Origin: Reticulitermes speratus
Lineage: Eukaryota; Arthropoda; Insecta; Blattodea; Rhinotermitidae
DNA length: 64,000 nt
Assembly (NCBI GenBank): GCA_021186555.1
Contig: JAJKFL010000007.1
Span: forward strand, 33,407,179-33,471,178
Direction: 5' to 3'
Part shown: in pieces, positions 12,067-22,198 of the stretch
Position numbering within the stretch: position 1 is the first letter of the stretch
Layout: every line of letters starts with the position of its first letter
Made by a program: the position numbers and the translations under genes
The notes under the pieces: generated by a model
Database searches by the model: none
What the model saw: only the letters and a program-made list of their open reading frames with translations
Told to the model about the DNA's origin: nothing

Positions 12067-12089
12067 CCCGCCATTAAAACGTTATTTGA

Positions 12090-12235
12090 AACCAGTTAAA
12101 TTCATTCAACTCCTTTACCCTGTGTTTCTCTATTTTTCAGTTTAATATTATCCTCCCTTTATGATTAAATCTCCTGAAGTGGTCTGTTCCTTTGAGGCTT
12201 CCCAAATTTTCATTTAGGGTTAATGAGTTTTGTGT
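12090..12235 (-). mobile_element. LINE-1 fragment, strongly decayed
   Basis: TTTAATATTATCCTCCCTTTATG and CTGAAGTGGTCTGTTCCTTTGAGG resemble the antisense [10 protein letters not shown] / GRPLGRPRR region of LINE-1. Confidence 0.4.
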
Positions 12236-12261
12236 TTCCGTCCGTCATTCCATCATAATGA

Positions 12262-12518
12262 TGTAGGTAAAAGGTCAAGGTAAAGGTAAAGGTCACCCTA
12301 GAACAGGCCATGAAGGCCCAGAGGGGGAGCAAGAATATAGCTTTACTCCTTCTTTAACCTCGGCGCTAGACGGGGGTGGGTGGTCAACGCCACTCCCTGG
12401 CCGATTTTCCTCCGGGAAAGAGACCCGGTACCCATTCTACAGAAGACTGGGTGGGCCCCAGGACCGGTCTGGACGGGCGCGGAAAATCTCGCCCTCACCT
12501 GGATTCGGTCCCAAGAAT
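12262..12518 (-). mobile_element. SINE-A copy, head missing
   Basis: It begins with the reversed tail (AGGTAAAGGTAAAGGTCACC), continues CTAGAACAGGCCATGAAGGC, and reaches GGTGGGCCCCAGGACCGGTC and a vestigial GGATTCGGTCCC. It lacks the tRNA-like 5' half. Confidence 0.85.
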
Positions 12519-13142
12519 AATGAAGTACTTACGTTGTGTAAAGGAAAGCTGTAAGTTCGATATAATTAAATAAGTATACCGTGTTAAATAAAACAACTAC
12601 TAATATTTAAACATAATTATATTAATGTTGTGTTCTGTTTCAGTAAAGTTTATTCTTGTTGCATTATGACTCTAAGATAAACAACACAATTTTTTAGCAT
12701 TTAATATGTCGTGTTGGCTTTGTTTTATGTCACGTGTTATGAAACGTTTGTGACTCGTATCTTACCTGATTCTATTTTCACGGAAATTCCCAGTGCGTAA
12801 CAATTAACCTCTTAAAATCCAAATTATATCCTTTTTTGTGCGAAAAACATTCTTCCCCGGATAATGCCGGGACATACCCTTATGACGACTGTCCATATTG
12901 GATTGTATTTATAGCACGGTTATTTGCGTGGCTAAATCGATATGTGGCAGGAATGACGTCAGCTATCGGAAGATAATATGTCCAATCGATGTCTACAGTT
13001 CGACTGTATGTATATTTCTTTGACAAAGGCCTAACGTGTTTCGTGCTACGGCCTTTTGGTTGATACTGGAAATAACGTTTGTATTGTCAAGTTACTTTAG
13101 TCAGCCCTTTCAAGAGTAACACTAACCTGAGTTATATTTAAA
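12519..13142. other. Unassigned spacer with one hairpin
   Basis: AT-rich, no gene seen. An AAAGGCC/GGCCTTT hairpin at about 13024-13056 contains TGTTTCGTGCTA in the loop but has no CTGANGA core. Confidence 0.45.
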
Positions 13143-13720
13143 GACTCAGCTCGTACCGCGCAGTAAACACACCCCGTCTCGGTTATACAAACCAGTCAGT
13201 TAATGTTGTACAGTGAAATAATCGCTGTTTGTTCTGAGACCACACAAAACACCATAAATACAGTCCGTACCGCGCAGTAAACACACTCCGTCTCAGTTAT
13301 ACAAACCAGTCAGTTAATGCTTTTACAGTGAAATAATCGCTGTTTGTTCTGAGATCCACACAAAACACATAAATACAGTCCGTACCGCGCAGTAAACACA
13401 CTCCGTCTCAGTTATACAAACCAGTCAGTTAATGTTGTACAGTGAAATAATCGCTGTTTGTTCTGAGATCCACACAAAACACATAAATACAGTCCGTACC
13501 GCGCAGTAAACACACTCCGTCTCAGTTATACAAACCAGTCAGTTAATGCTGTACAGTGAAATAATCGCTGTTTGTTCTGAGATCCACACAAAACACATAA
13601 ATACAGTCCGTACCGCGCAGTAAACACACTCCGTCTCAGTTATACAAACCAGTCAGTTAATGTTGTACAGTGAAATAATCGCTGTTTGTTCTGAGATCCA
13701 CACAAAACACATAAATACAC
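13143..13720. repeat. 114-bp tandem array, first locus, about 5 copies
   Basis: CAGTCCGTACCGCGCAG recurs at 13261, 13376, 13490 and 13604, giving a 114-115 bp period. Units run through ACACACTCCGTCTCAG and AATCGCTGTTTGTTCTGAG. The array ends in CACTGTGTG followed by GAATGTTAAACATGGTGG, the same right flank as the array at 36891-37661. Confidence 0.95.
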
Positions 13721-13844
13721 TGTGTGAATGTTAAACATGGTGGTACATATAGTAACCAAAGGGCTACAAAGGTTTAATGTACACGTATCTTAATGCAAGA
13801 CTGAACTATCTGCATGAGGTCTGACGTTCTCGCAGCAATGAACA

Positions 13845-14003
13845 CGAGGATTACATTCTTCTGGGATGTAACTCCATTACGGAAGAACGTACATCCTCTG
13901 CGTTAAAACTTCATTTTACTTCTCTGATGATAGAAGCAGCAGGTTCCTCAAAAACGGTATCTTTGTATGACTACACGGCGTCACATCCCAGAAGGAAGTG
14001 TGG
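13845..14003. mobile_element. Decayed palindromic element
   Basis: CTTCTGGGATGTAA (about 13858) is mirrored by TCACATCCCAGAAG at about 13981, with ACACGGCGTC next to it, the arm motif of the 55981-56335 family. Confidence 0.55.
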
Positions 14004-14529
14004 ATCCATCTGGCGTAGAGTAGGGCGCAGCGGCGGGCTGTGTGAACAGTTTAAACCAAAGTCCATAAAAGGTGACCAATTCTTTTGTTTACTGAAACTG
14101 TGTAACTGGTTGCCATCTATTGACAGCTTTGCGTACTGCTTGAAATTCTTGTCACTAGATGGTACTACGAGACTATTTATTTAGCGTGCCTGGTAGTGTA
14201 CCGATCACGGCGACCACTTCAGTTTGTGACGTTTTCCCTTATGCGCTGTTAAACACGTGATTACTCCTCGTTGCCAGTTTTTTTCCCTGTTTCTGTTTGA
14301 TGTATCATTGCTTCTATGAGGGAAAAGAAATTGTATGATGATAGAAGTGTAATACCAGCATACAATACCACGATTCTGTTTTAAATCTTGACTTTAACTT
14401 ATACGATAAACTTATAAGTTTTACAGCTTTACATATTTACAAATTCAAATGTGTTTTTACAACTTATTACTGAGACAAGTGTGTTCTTTGGGCCCTTTTA
14501 ACATGCGATGTGAAGTGTAGTAGCTTGTT
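14004..14529. other. Unassigned spacer
   Basis: No family or gene recognised. An 85-codon frame at 13927-14184 starts inside the decayed palindrome and has no motif. Confidence 0.4.
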
Positions 14530-14572
14530 ACCGCCTGAAGATGGTCTACGGACCGAAACACGTGTAGGGGAA
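14530..14572 (+). ncRNA. Hammerhead-like ribozyme motif
   Basis: CTGAAGA at 14535-14541, T, stem II GGTC/GACC with loop TACG, GAAA, CACGTG (palindromic), TA, GGGG. Stem I (ACCGC against GGGGA) is imperfect. The flank TTTGTTGGTTAACTG and then AAAATGCACGGTGAA repeats the order seen at 6426-11411, without any satellite between. Confidence 0.5.
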
Positions 14573-14744
14573 TACATCGATATTAATAAAACTATAAAGT
14601 AGTTTGTGTTTGTGCGTTTGTTGGTTAACTGAATAGTGAGTGAAAATGCACGGTGAAAGTAATATAAAAGCTGGTAAAATTTGTCTACATACACTTCATG
14701 AAGACATACAGGGGGTTGGGTAGTTTAGTACCACTCGTTATTTA

Positions 14745-14945
14745 CTTTGGCAGTACATGGAAGTGAGTGGTCAGTCTCACGCCTCGGCTGCTTTACCCAT
14801 AGCATCGAGCCCCTCTTATCCATTGGGTAGACGGCCGTGTGGGCCTCAGAGCCGGTCTTGACGCTTTAGAGACGTCTTTTGTGTCAGATCGTCCGGTCCG
14901 TAGCCTGGTTACCGTACCGACTACGCCATTACGGCTCGAGTAAAA
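14745..14945 (-). mobile_element. SINE-A copy, old
   Basis: Reverse-oriented blocks resemble SINE-A: GGTCAGTCTCACGCCTCGGC, GTGTGGGCCTCAGAGCCGGTC and CCGGTCCGTAGCCTGGTTACC. It is heavily diverged. Confidence 0.5.
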
Positions 14946-15077
14946 GCTGGTGGATTTTATACAATGGGGTATAACTGAGGTGCGAAGTAGTCCTTATTTG
15001 TGGGGGGTACCATTGCCACTTTTGTACGATGGGGAGGTGGAGGGAGAGAAATATTTTATTTAACGACGCTGTCTGTT

Positions 15078-18000
15078 GCTAAGAGAATACAGCGTTGGTG
15101 GTAGATGAATGAATGAGTATGGAGCATTGGTGGAATGATACTGACAGGGGAAAACTGAAGTACTGGGAGAGAAACATTATACAGCGTTGGTGGTAGATGT
15201 ATGAATGAGTATGGAGCGTTGGTGGAATGATACTGACAGGGGAAACTGAAGTACTGGGAGAGAAACATTATACAGCGTTGGTGGTAGATGTATGAATGAG
15301 TATGGAGCGTTGGTGGAATGATACTGACAGGGGAAACTGAAGTACTGGGAGAGAAACATTATACAGCGTTGGTGGTAGATGTATGAATGAGTATGGAGCG
15401 TTGGTGGAATGATACTGACAGGGGAAACTGAAGTACTGGGAGAGAAACATTATACAGCGTTGGTGGTAGATGTATGAATGAGTATGGAGCATTGGTGGAA
15501 TGATACTGACAGGGGAAAACTGAAGTACTGGGAGAAAACATTATACAGCGTTGGTGGTAGATGTATGAATGAGTATGGAGCATTGGTGGAATGATACTGA
15601 CAGGGGAAAACTGAAGTACTGGGAGAGAAACATTATACAGCGTTGGTGGTAGATGTATGAATGAGTATGGAGCATTGGGGGAATGATACTGACAGGGGAA
15701 AACTGAAGTACTGGGAGAGAAACATTATACAGCGTTGGTGGTAGATGTATGAGATGGAGCATTGGTGGAATGATACTGACAGGGGAAAACTGAAGTACTG
15801 GGAGAGAAACATTATACAGCGTTGGTGGTAGATGTATGAATGAGTATGGAGCATTGGTGGAATGATACTGACAGGGGAAAACTGAAGTACTGGGAGAGAA
15901 ACATTATACAGCGTTGGTGGTAGATGTATGAATGAGTATGGAGCATTGGTGGAATGATACTGGCAGGGGAAACTGAAGTACTGGGAGAGAAACATTATAC
16001 AGCGTTGGTGGTAGATGTATGAATGAGTATGGAGCAATGGTGGAATGATACTGACAGGGGAAAACTGAAGTACTGGGAGAGAAACATTATACAGCGTTGG
16101 TGGTAGATGTATGAATGAGTATGGAGCAATGGTGGAATGATACTGACAGGGGAAAACTGAAGTACTGGTAGAGAAACATTATACAGCGTCGGTGGTAGAT
16201 GTATGAATGAGTATGGAGCAATGGTGGAATGATACTGACAGGGGAAAACAAGTACTGGGAGAGAAACATTATACAGCGTTGGTGGTAGATGAGTGAATGA
16301 GTATGTAGCATTGGTGGAATGATACTGACAGGGGAAAACTGAAGTAATGGGAGAGAAACATTGTACAGCGTTGGTGGTAGATGTATGAATGAGTATGGAG
16401 CATTGGTGGAATGATACTGACAGGGGAAAACTGAAGTACGGGGAGAGAAACATTATACAGCGTTGGTGGTAGATGTAAAGAGTATGGAGCATTGGTGGAA
16501 TGATACTGACAGGGGAAAACTGAAGTACTGGGAGAGAAACATTATACAGCGTTGGTGGTAGATGTATGAATGAGTATGGAGCATTGGTGGAATGATACTG
16601 ACAGGGGAAACTGAAGTACTGGGAGAGAAACATTATACAGCTTTGGTGGTAGATGTATGAATGAGTATGGAGCATTGGTGGAATGATACTGACAGGGGAA
16701 AACTGAAGTACTGGGAGAGAAACATTATACAGCGTTGGTGGTAGATGTATGAATGAGTATGGAGCATTGGTGGAATGATACTGACAGGGAAAACTGAAGT
16801 ACTGGGAGAGAAACATTATACAGCGTTGGTGGTAGATGTATGAATGAGTATGGAGCATTGGTGGAATGATACTGACAGGGAAAACTGAAGTACTGGGAGA
16901 GAAACATTATACAGCGTTGGTGGTAGATGAGTGAATGAGTAGGTAGCATTGGTGGAATGATACTGACAGGGGAAACTGAAGTACTGGGAGAGAAACATTA
17001 TACAGCGTCGGTGGTAGATGTATGAATGAGTATGGAGCATTGGTGGAATGATACTGAAAGGGGAAACTGAAGTACTGGGAGAGAAACATTATACAGCGTC
17101 GGTGGTAGATGTATGAATGAGATGTGGAGCATTGGTGGAATGATACTGACAGGGGAAACTGAAGTACTGGGAGAGAAACATTATACAGCGTCGGTGGTAG
17201 ATGAGTGAATGAGTATGTAGCATTGGTGGAATGATACTGACAGGGGAAAACTGAAGTACTGGGAGAGAAACATTATACAGCGTCGGTGGTAGATGTATGA
17301 ATGAGTATGTAGCATTGGTGGAATGATACTGACAGGGGAAACTGAAGTACTGGGAGAGAAACATTATACAGCGTCGGTGGTAGATGAGTGAATGAGTATG
17401 TAGCATTGGTGGAATGATACTGACAGGGGAAAACTGAAGTACTGGGAGAGAAACATTATACAGCGTCGGTGGTAGATGAGTGAATGAGTATGTAGCATTG
17501 GTGGAATGATACTGACAGGGGAAACTGAAGTACTGGGAGAGAAACATTATACAGCGTCGGTGGTAGATGTATGAATGAGTGTGGAGCATTGGTGGAATGA
17601 TACTGACAGGGGAAACTGAAGTACTGGGAGAGAAACATTATACAGCGTCGGTGGTAGATGTATGAATGAGTGTGGAGCATTGGTGGAATGATACTGACAG
17701 GGGAAACTGAAGTACTGGGAGAGAAACATTATACAGCGTCGGTGGTAGATGAGTGAATGAGTATGTAGCATTGGTGGAATGATACTGACAGGGGAAAACT
17801 GAAGTACTGGGAGAGAAACATTATACAGCGTCGGTGGTAGATGTATGAATGAGTATGTAGCATTGGTGGAATGATACTGACAGGGGAAACTGAAGTACTG
17901 GGAGAGAAACATTATACAGCGTCGGTGGTAGATGAGTGAATGAGTATGTAGCATTGGTGGAATGATACTGACAGGGGAAAACTGAAGTACTGGGAGAGAA

Positions 18001-18268
18001 ACATTATACAGCGTCGGTGGTAGATGAGTGAATGAGTATGTAGCATTGGTGGAATGATACTGACAGGGGAAACTGAAGTACTGGGAGAGAAACATTATAC
18101 AGCGTCGGTGGTAGATGTATGAATGAGTGTGGAGCATTGGTGGAATGATACTGACAGGGGAAACTGAAGTACTGGGAGAGAAACATTATACAGCGTCGGT
18201 GGTAGATGTATGAATGAGTATGGAGCATTGGTGGAATGATACTGACAGGGGAAACTGAAGTACTGGGA
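15078..18268 (-). repeat. 91-bp satellite, first locus, about 35 copies
   Basis: TACAGCGTTGG or TACAGCGTCGG recurs every 91-92 bases (15088, 15180, 15271, 15362). The unit contains TGGTGGAATGATACTGACAGG and CTGAAGTACTGGGAGAG. Left units are TTGG/TATGAATGAGTATGG types; right units are TCGG/GAGTGAATGAGTATG types. The last unit runs into a SINE-D head, so the unit is the reversed SINE-D body. Open frames of up to 287 codons (SFPCQYHSTN repeats) follow the period and are not genes. Confidence 0.97.
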
Positions 18269-18385
18269 GAAAAACCTGTCCCACACACACTTTGTCCACC
18301 ACAAATCTCACATGGACTGAACTGGGATCGAACACGATCCTGGGTGGTGAGAGACCGGCGACTAACCGACTGAGCCGTTGTGTTT
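18268..18385 (-). mobile_element. SINE-D tRNA-like head
   Basis: CTTTGTCCACCACAAATCTCACATGG, GGGATCGAACACGATCC and GACTAACCGACTGAGCCG are the reversed body start, B box and A box. The same junction occurs at 42455-42570 beside the other 91-bp array and in the single copy at 24904-25045. Confidence 0.8.
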
Positions 18386-18869
18386 AGCTAGAACGGCACC
18401 AGAGCGCGTTACTGTCGGTCATCTAACAGTTAAGCGACGTGCGACGTGGCCACCCATCATTCAACGTTAGAACTTCTCCCTTTCCATGGATCTTAACCTG
18501 GCCGTTTGTGTCCGACCCTAGACTCTGTATTTCTAATCGAGTGTTAGTCAGTCCAAACCTGTCTAGATACCTGCTTTCTTAATTTTCTTCATCCGTTCTT
18601 TTTGTCGCCCTTTCAAGGCGAGTGGCGCCGTATTGCATTGAATCAACTGGAGTGTCTCGTTGAACTGCCCTCTCGACTTGTATATCTCCCACAGTTATTC
18701 TTTATCTCACTTGATATATGATGTAACATTATCAGACGTCGTAGCGTCTTGAGAAAAGTCATCTTGGCCTGTTGACTGCTGATGACTAGATCCTTAAATT
18801 TGTGACCATAACCACAACATCTCGCTATTGACCTTATCGTAAATTAGACAAATTATTCCAGAACTATAA
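18386..18869. other. Unassigned spacer
   Basis: No repeat family or gene recognised. Confidence 0.4.
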
Positions 18870-19380
18870 TTTTGCTTGTTGTTTTGTATGGGTGTGAGAC
18901 TTGGTCTGTCACATTGAGGGAGGAACATAGGCTGAGGGTGTTCGAGAATAGGGTGCTGAGGGGGATATTTGGGTCTAAGAGGGACGGGGTAACAGAGGAG
19001 TGGAGAAGACTACATAACGAGGAACTTAATGATCTGTACTCATCACCAAATATTGTTCGGGTGATCAAATCGAGAAGAATGAAGTGGGCGGGGCATGTAG
19101 CACGTATGGGTGAGGGGAGAGGTGCATACAGGGTTTTGGTGGGGATACCTGAGGGAAGGAGACCACTTGGAAGACCCAGGCGTAGATGGGAGGATAATAT
19201 TAAAATGGATCTTCAAGAAGTGGGATGGGATGGCATGGACTGAATTGATATGGCTCAGGATAGGGACAGGTGGCGGGCTGTTGTGAGTGCGGTAATGAAC
19301 CTTCGGGTTCCATAAAACGCTGGGAATTTCTTGACTAGCTGACGACCTGCTAGCTTCTCAAGAAGGACTGTGCTACATGG

Positions 19381-19414
<34 letters not shown>
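18870..19414 (+). mobile_element. LINE-1 3' end with GTTA tail
   Basis: The protein end (18872-19243) is followed by a short 3' region (GTGAGTGCGGTAATGAACCT, CTTGACTAGCTGACGACCTG, TCTCAAGAAGGACTGTGCT) and a tail of about nine AGTT units at 19379-19414. It is 5' truncated, as usual for LINE insertions. This is the best-preserved copy of the family here and serves as its reference. Confidence 0.9.
18872..19243 (+). pseudogene. LINE-1 reverse transcriptase C-terminal fragment
   Basis: This 123-codon frame encodes the C-terminal end of a non-LTR retrotransposon polyprotein. Recognisable blocks are [53 protein letters not shown] and [20 protein letters not shown]. The family's intact protein carries an endonuclease and a reverse transcriptase upstream; both are missing. 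The first methionine is internal, not a true start. The frame stops after GWDGMD, although related copies continue in the same style for about 35 more codons, so a frameshift or stop is present. The clade within LINEs is not resolved. It is not a functional gene. Confidence 0.85.
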
Positions 19415-19419
19415 ACAAA

Positions 19420-19720
19420 TTATTCAATGTTCTCTGAGATGCCATGCTGTGTAGTTTGTTAAATGATAGCAACTTACCAGTTGAGTCTACAGTCTTCATC
19501 TTCAAGGTGGAAGTGTTGTATGTGACGCAGTGTAGTTTGGTAGATACGTACCACCGTTCTTACCCCGAATACTGAAGCAGAAATTTTCTCCGAAATTTTT
19601 TACACCTATCTGTCAAGTCACACGGCGTCACGTTCTAGCAGATAGTGGTCTACCAAGTCATCGCCGTGAGCAGCTCAGATCTGACATAACTGACATAACT
19701 GATTAATTCCTTGTCTTCAG
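19420..19720. mobile_element. Possible decayed palindromic element
   Basis: TGGTAGATACGTACCACC and CACACGGCGTCACG near 19541-19636 recall the arms of the 55981-56335 family, and TAGCAGATAGTGGTCTACCA follows. Very diverged. Confidence 0.35.
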
Positions 19721-19877
19721 ACCGATATCTTAAGGTGGAAGTTTAATGCTGCTCTGTTATCTGCGTGTTTAGTTAGATCTTTCTTCTCCTATGGATGCTC
19801 ATTTTCTTGATTAAATTACTGTTACAGTAACAAGACGAGGGAACAAATTGTGAAGCTGCTTCTTTTCTTTTAGACGT

Positions 19878-20318
19878 TTAAAACTGCACAATATAAAAAT
19901 ATGTTTAAAATTTCACAATATAAAAGATGTTTAAAATTCCACAAAATACGGGTTGTTTAAAATTCCACAAAATACAGGATATTTAAAATTACACAATATA
20001 AAAGATGTTTAAAATTCCACAAAATACGGGTTGTTTAAAATTCCACAAAATACAGGATATTTAAAATTACACAATATAAAAGGTGTTTAAAATTCCACAA
20101 AATACACGTTGTTTAAAATTCCACAATTTAAAAGATCTTTAAAATTCCACAAAATACAGGATATTTAAAATTACACAATATAAAAGGTGTTTAAAATTCC
20201 ACAAAATACACGTTGTTTAAAATTCCACAATTTAAAAGATCTTTAAAATTTCATAAAATACAGGATATTTAAAATTCCACACTATAAAAGGTGTTTAAAA
20301 TTCCACAAATAGCAGGAT
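19878..20318. repeat. 26-27 bp minisatellite, about 16 copies
   Basis: TTTAAAATTCCACAAAATAC and TTTAAAATTACACAATATAA variants alternate with a 26-27 bp step. A two-unit alternation is visible (GGGTTG/AGGATA endings). Source element unknown. Confidence 0.9.
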
Positions 20319-20381
20319 ATGAACACAGGCGTAGTAGACAAAGAGACGGTGTCAAGTGTAAGCAGCATGGAAATTGTAAGT

Positions 20382-20784
20382 ATTTTTTTTCTATGGCTCG
20401 ACAACCCCTTGGGGCTCTAGGCCGCCTCAGCTTTCGACGCTTCACGATCACACTCAGACACACCACACTCGGTAAGACTCCTCTGGACGAGTGACCAGCC
20501 CGTCGCAGAGACCTCTACCTGACAACACACAACACTCACAAGACAGACATCCATGCCCTAGGCGGGATTTTTTTTTTTTTTTTACTAATTCCTGGGTTTT
20601 CCCCTTTGATCCATTTTTGTTCTGTATTAGTCCTTTTTCGTCCTTTCATGTCACTTACGGTCCACAACCGTCTTTTTACAACACAACACAAACATCCATG
20701 CCCCCGGTGGGATTCGAACCCACAATCCCAGTAAGCGAGCGGCCGAAGACCCACGCCTTAGACCGCACGGCCACTGGGATCGGC
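20382..20784 (-). mobile_element. SINE-C composite: head, body C1, A-tract, body C2
   Basis: On the minus strand the head GCCGATCCCAGTGGCCGTG with B box GGTTCGAATCC is followed by a C1 body (AAAAATGGATCAAAGGGGAA) and an A-tract (20569-20584). Then ATCCCGCCTAGGGCATGG starts a headless C2 body that ends in a second A-tract. The second body begins exactly at bases that normally follow a B box. Confidence 0.85.
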
Positions 20785-20812
20785 AACCATTGAATTGTCC
20801 CTTACGCATCTA

Positions 20813-21061
20813 GCTATGGCTCGATAGTCCCTATTGGGCCAAGGCCTCCTCATTATCAAGGCTTCACGATCACACTCAGACACACCACACTCGATAGGAC
20901 TTCTCTAGACCAGTGATCAGCCCGTCGCAGAGACCTCTACCTGACAACACACAACACTCACAAGACAGACATCCATGCCCTAGGCGGGATTCGAACCCAC
21001 AATCCCAGTAAGCGAGCGGCCGTAGACCGACGCCTTAGACCGCGCGGCCACTGGGATCGGC
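20813..21061 (-). mobile_element. SINE-C, C2 body, single copy
   Basis: Head reversed at about 20980-21061 (GGGATTCGAACCCACAATCC, GACCGCGCGGCCACTGGGAT), body with GACAGACATCCATGCCC, CTCTACCTGACAACACACAA and GGCTTCACGATCACACTCAG. It lies just downstream of the composite copy in the same orientation. Confidence 0.9.
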
Positions 21062-21383
21062 AAAACCACAACGATACGCTTTAAAATGTTTCATGGAAGT
21101 TGCCTTCGATCTGAATGACATGCATGAATGCCCAGCGCCAATTCACACACACACAAAGTGTTTAAATTCGTCTATTAGTATCACGCTAGGGCATAGTGAG
21201 TTTCATTGTCGTGCAGCTTCATGCTCATGCTCATGCTCGTCACGTGGTATTATTTCTGTTTATCGAAGACCGGGTGGCTCTCCTGATGTAATCACTGACC
21301 ACACAATCGTAGCAATATTGATCAAGTGCTTGGAATAAACGAATAACACCAAAAGGCACAAAAATAGCATTGATAATAATTAT
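21062..21383. other. Unassigned spacer
   Basis: No family recognised. A short CATGCT triplication lies at about 21220-21237. Confidence 0.4.
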
Positions 21384-21745
21384 GTCCTTCCCGTGTGGTG
21401 GTCGGGAATTAGAATAACCCCAACGTACCCCATGCGTGTCGTAAGAGGCGACTAAATGGGGACCCAGTGCCTGGGGGTATAACTGGGTCACCCTGCCTCT
21501 GGGGGACATAAATACGGAGACACTGGGGAAGGAAAACTGATATAAAACCTGGTCCACCAAAGTGGTGGTTAGGCAAGGGGCTAACAACCCCTTCCTGTAA
21601 AACATTTAATCGTTCAGAAGCCCAATGATTCAAGCCGGAATGACTTAAGGAAACGACGTACAAAGCTCAAGACAGACAAGAATGGGCAAGAATCACAATG
21701 GAGGTTAAGGCCAAACTCAAAGGACCGTAATGCCATAGAAGAAGA
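21384..21745 (+). mobile_element. Internally deleted LINE with GAA tail
   Basis: TCGTAAGAGGCGACTAAATG and TATAACTGGGTCACCCTGCC resemble the non-coding 5' region of arthropod non-LTR elements. CAAGACAGACAAGAATGGGC and GGACCGTAATGCCATAGAAG look like the very 3' end, ending in GAAGAAGAAGAA. The coding interior is missing, so this is a non-autonomous deletion form. Family assignment is from remembered style, not a search. Confidence 0.55.
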
Positions 21746-21779
21746 AGAACAATAATTATGTCCGAAGATACGAATTAAA

Positions 21780-22180
21780 ATACACTAAAGTATATCAGAA
21801 GTATCTGGAAAGTTTTGAAATGTGGTGCTGGAGAAGAATGGAGAAGATCAGTTGGACCGATCGTGTGAGAAATGAAGAAGTATTACATAGAGTGAAGGAG
21901 GAGAGGAATATCGTACATACAATAAAAAGAAGAAAGGCTAACTGGATTGGTCACATCTTGCGTAGAAACTGCCTTCTGAAACACGTGATTGAAGGAAAGT
22001 TAGAAGGAAGGATAGAAATGACGGGACGACGAGGGAGAAGACGTAAGCAGCTACTGGATGACCTTAAGGAAAAGAAGAGATACTGGAAATTGAAAGAGGA
22101 AGCACTAGATCGCACCCTGTGGAGAACTCGCTTTGGAAGAGGCTACGGACCTGTCGTAAGGCAGACTACGGAATGAATGA
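21780..22180 (+). mobile_element. LINE-2 3' end
   Basis: It covers the protein end at 21820-22176 plus the lead-in TATCTGGAAAGTTTTGAAATG. It ends GGCAGACTACGGAATGAATG without a clear simple tail, directly before the SINE-B at 22199. Confidence 0.85.
21820..22176 (+). pseudogene. LINE-2 reverse transcriptase C-terminal fragment
   Basis: This 118-codon frame reads MWCWRRMEKISWTDRVRNEE, then TIKRRKANWIGHILRRNCLL, GRRGRRRKQLLDDLKEKKRY and TLWRTRFGRGYGPVVRQTTE. This is the C-terminal tail of an arthropod non-LTR retrotransposon ORF2 distinct from LINE-1. The endonuclease and catalytic reverse-transcriptase blocks are absent. The methionine start is internal; upstream codons (YLESFE) continue the same protein. 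The stop after RQTTE agrees with the second copy at 33878-34065, so it is probably the natural C-terminus. Confidence 0.85.
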
Positions 22181-22198
22181 AAAGTACAATAGGGTATG

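Noticed and set aside
13024-13056. AAAGGCC/GGCCTTT hairpin with TGTTTCGTG as a ribozyme
   Set aside because: It has a clear hairpin but no hammerhead core on either strand; it may be another element remnant.
15995-18137. Minus-strand frames of 134-287 codons with SFPCQYHSTN repeats
   Set aside because: They track the 91-bp SINE-D-derived unit in successive phases and break with unit length changes; there is no start context or domain.
19379-19414. Possible insect telomere repeat
   Set aside because: The unit is four bases (AGTT), not TTAGG, and it is the ordinary LINE-1 tail.
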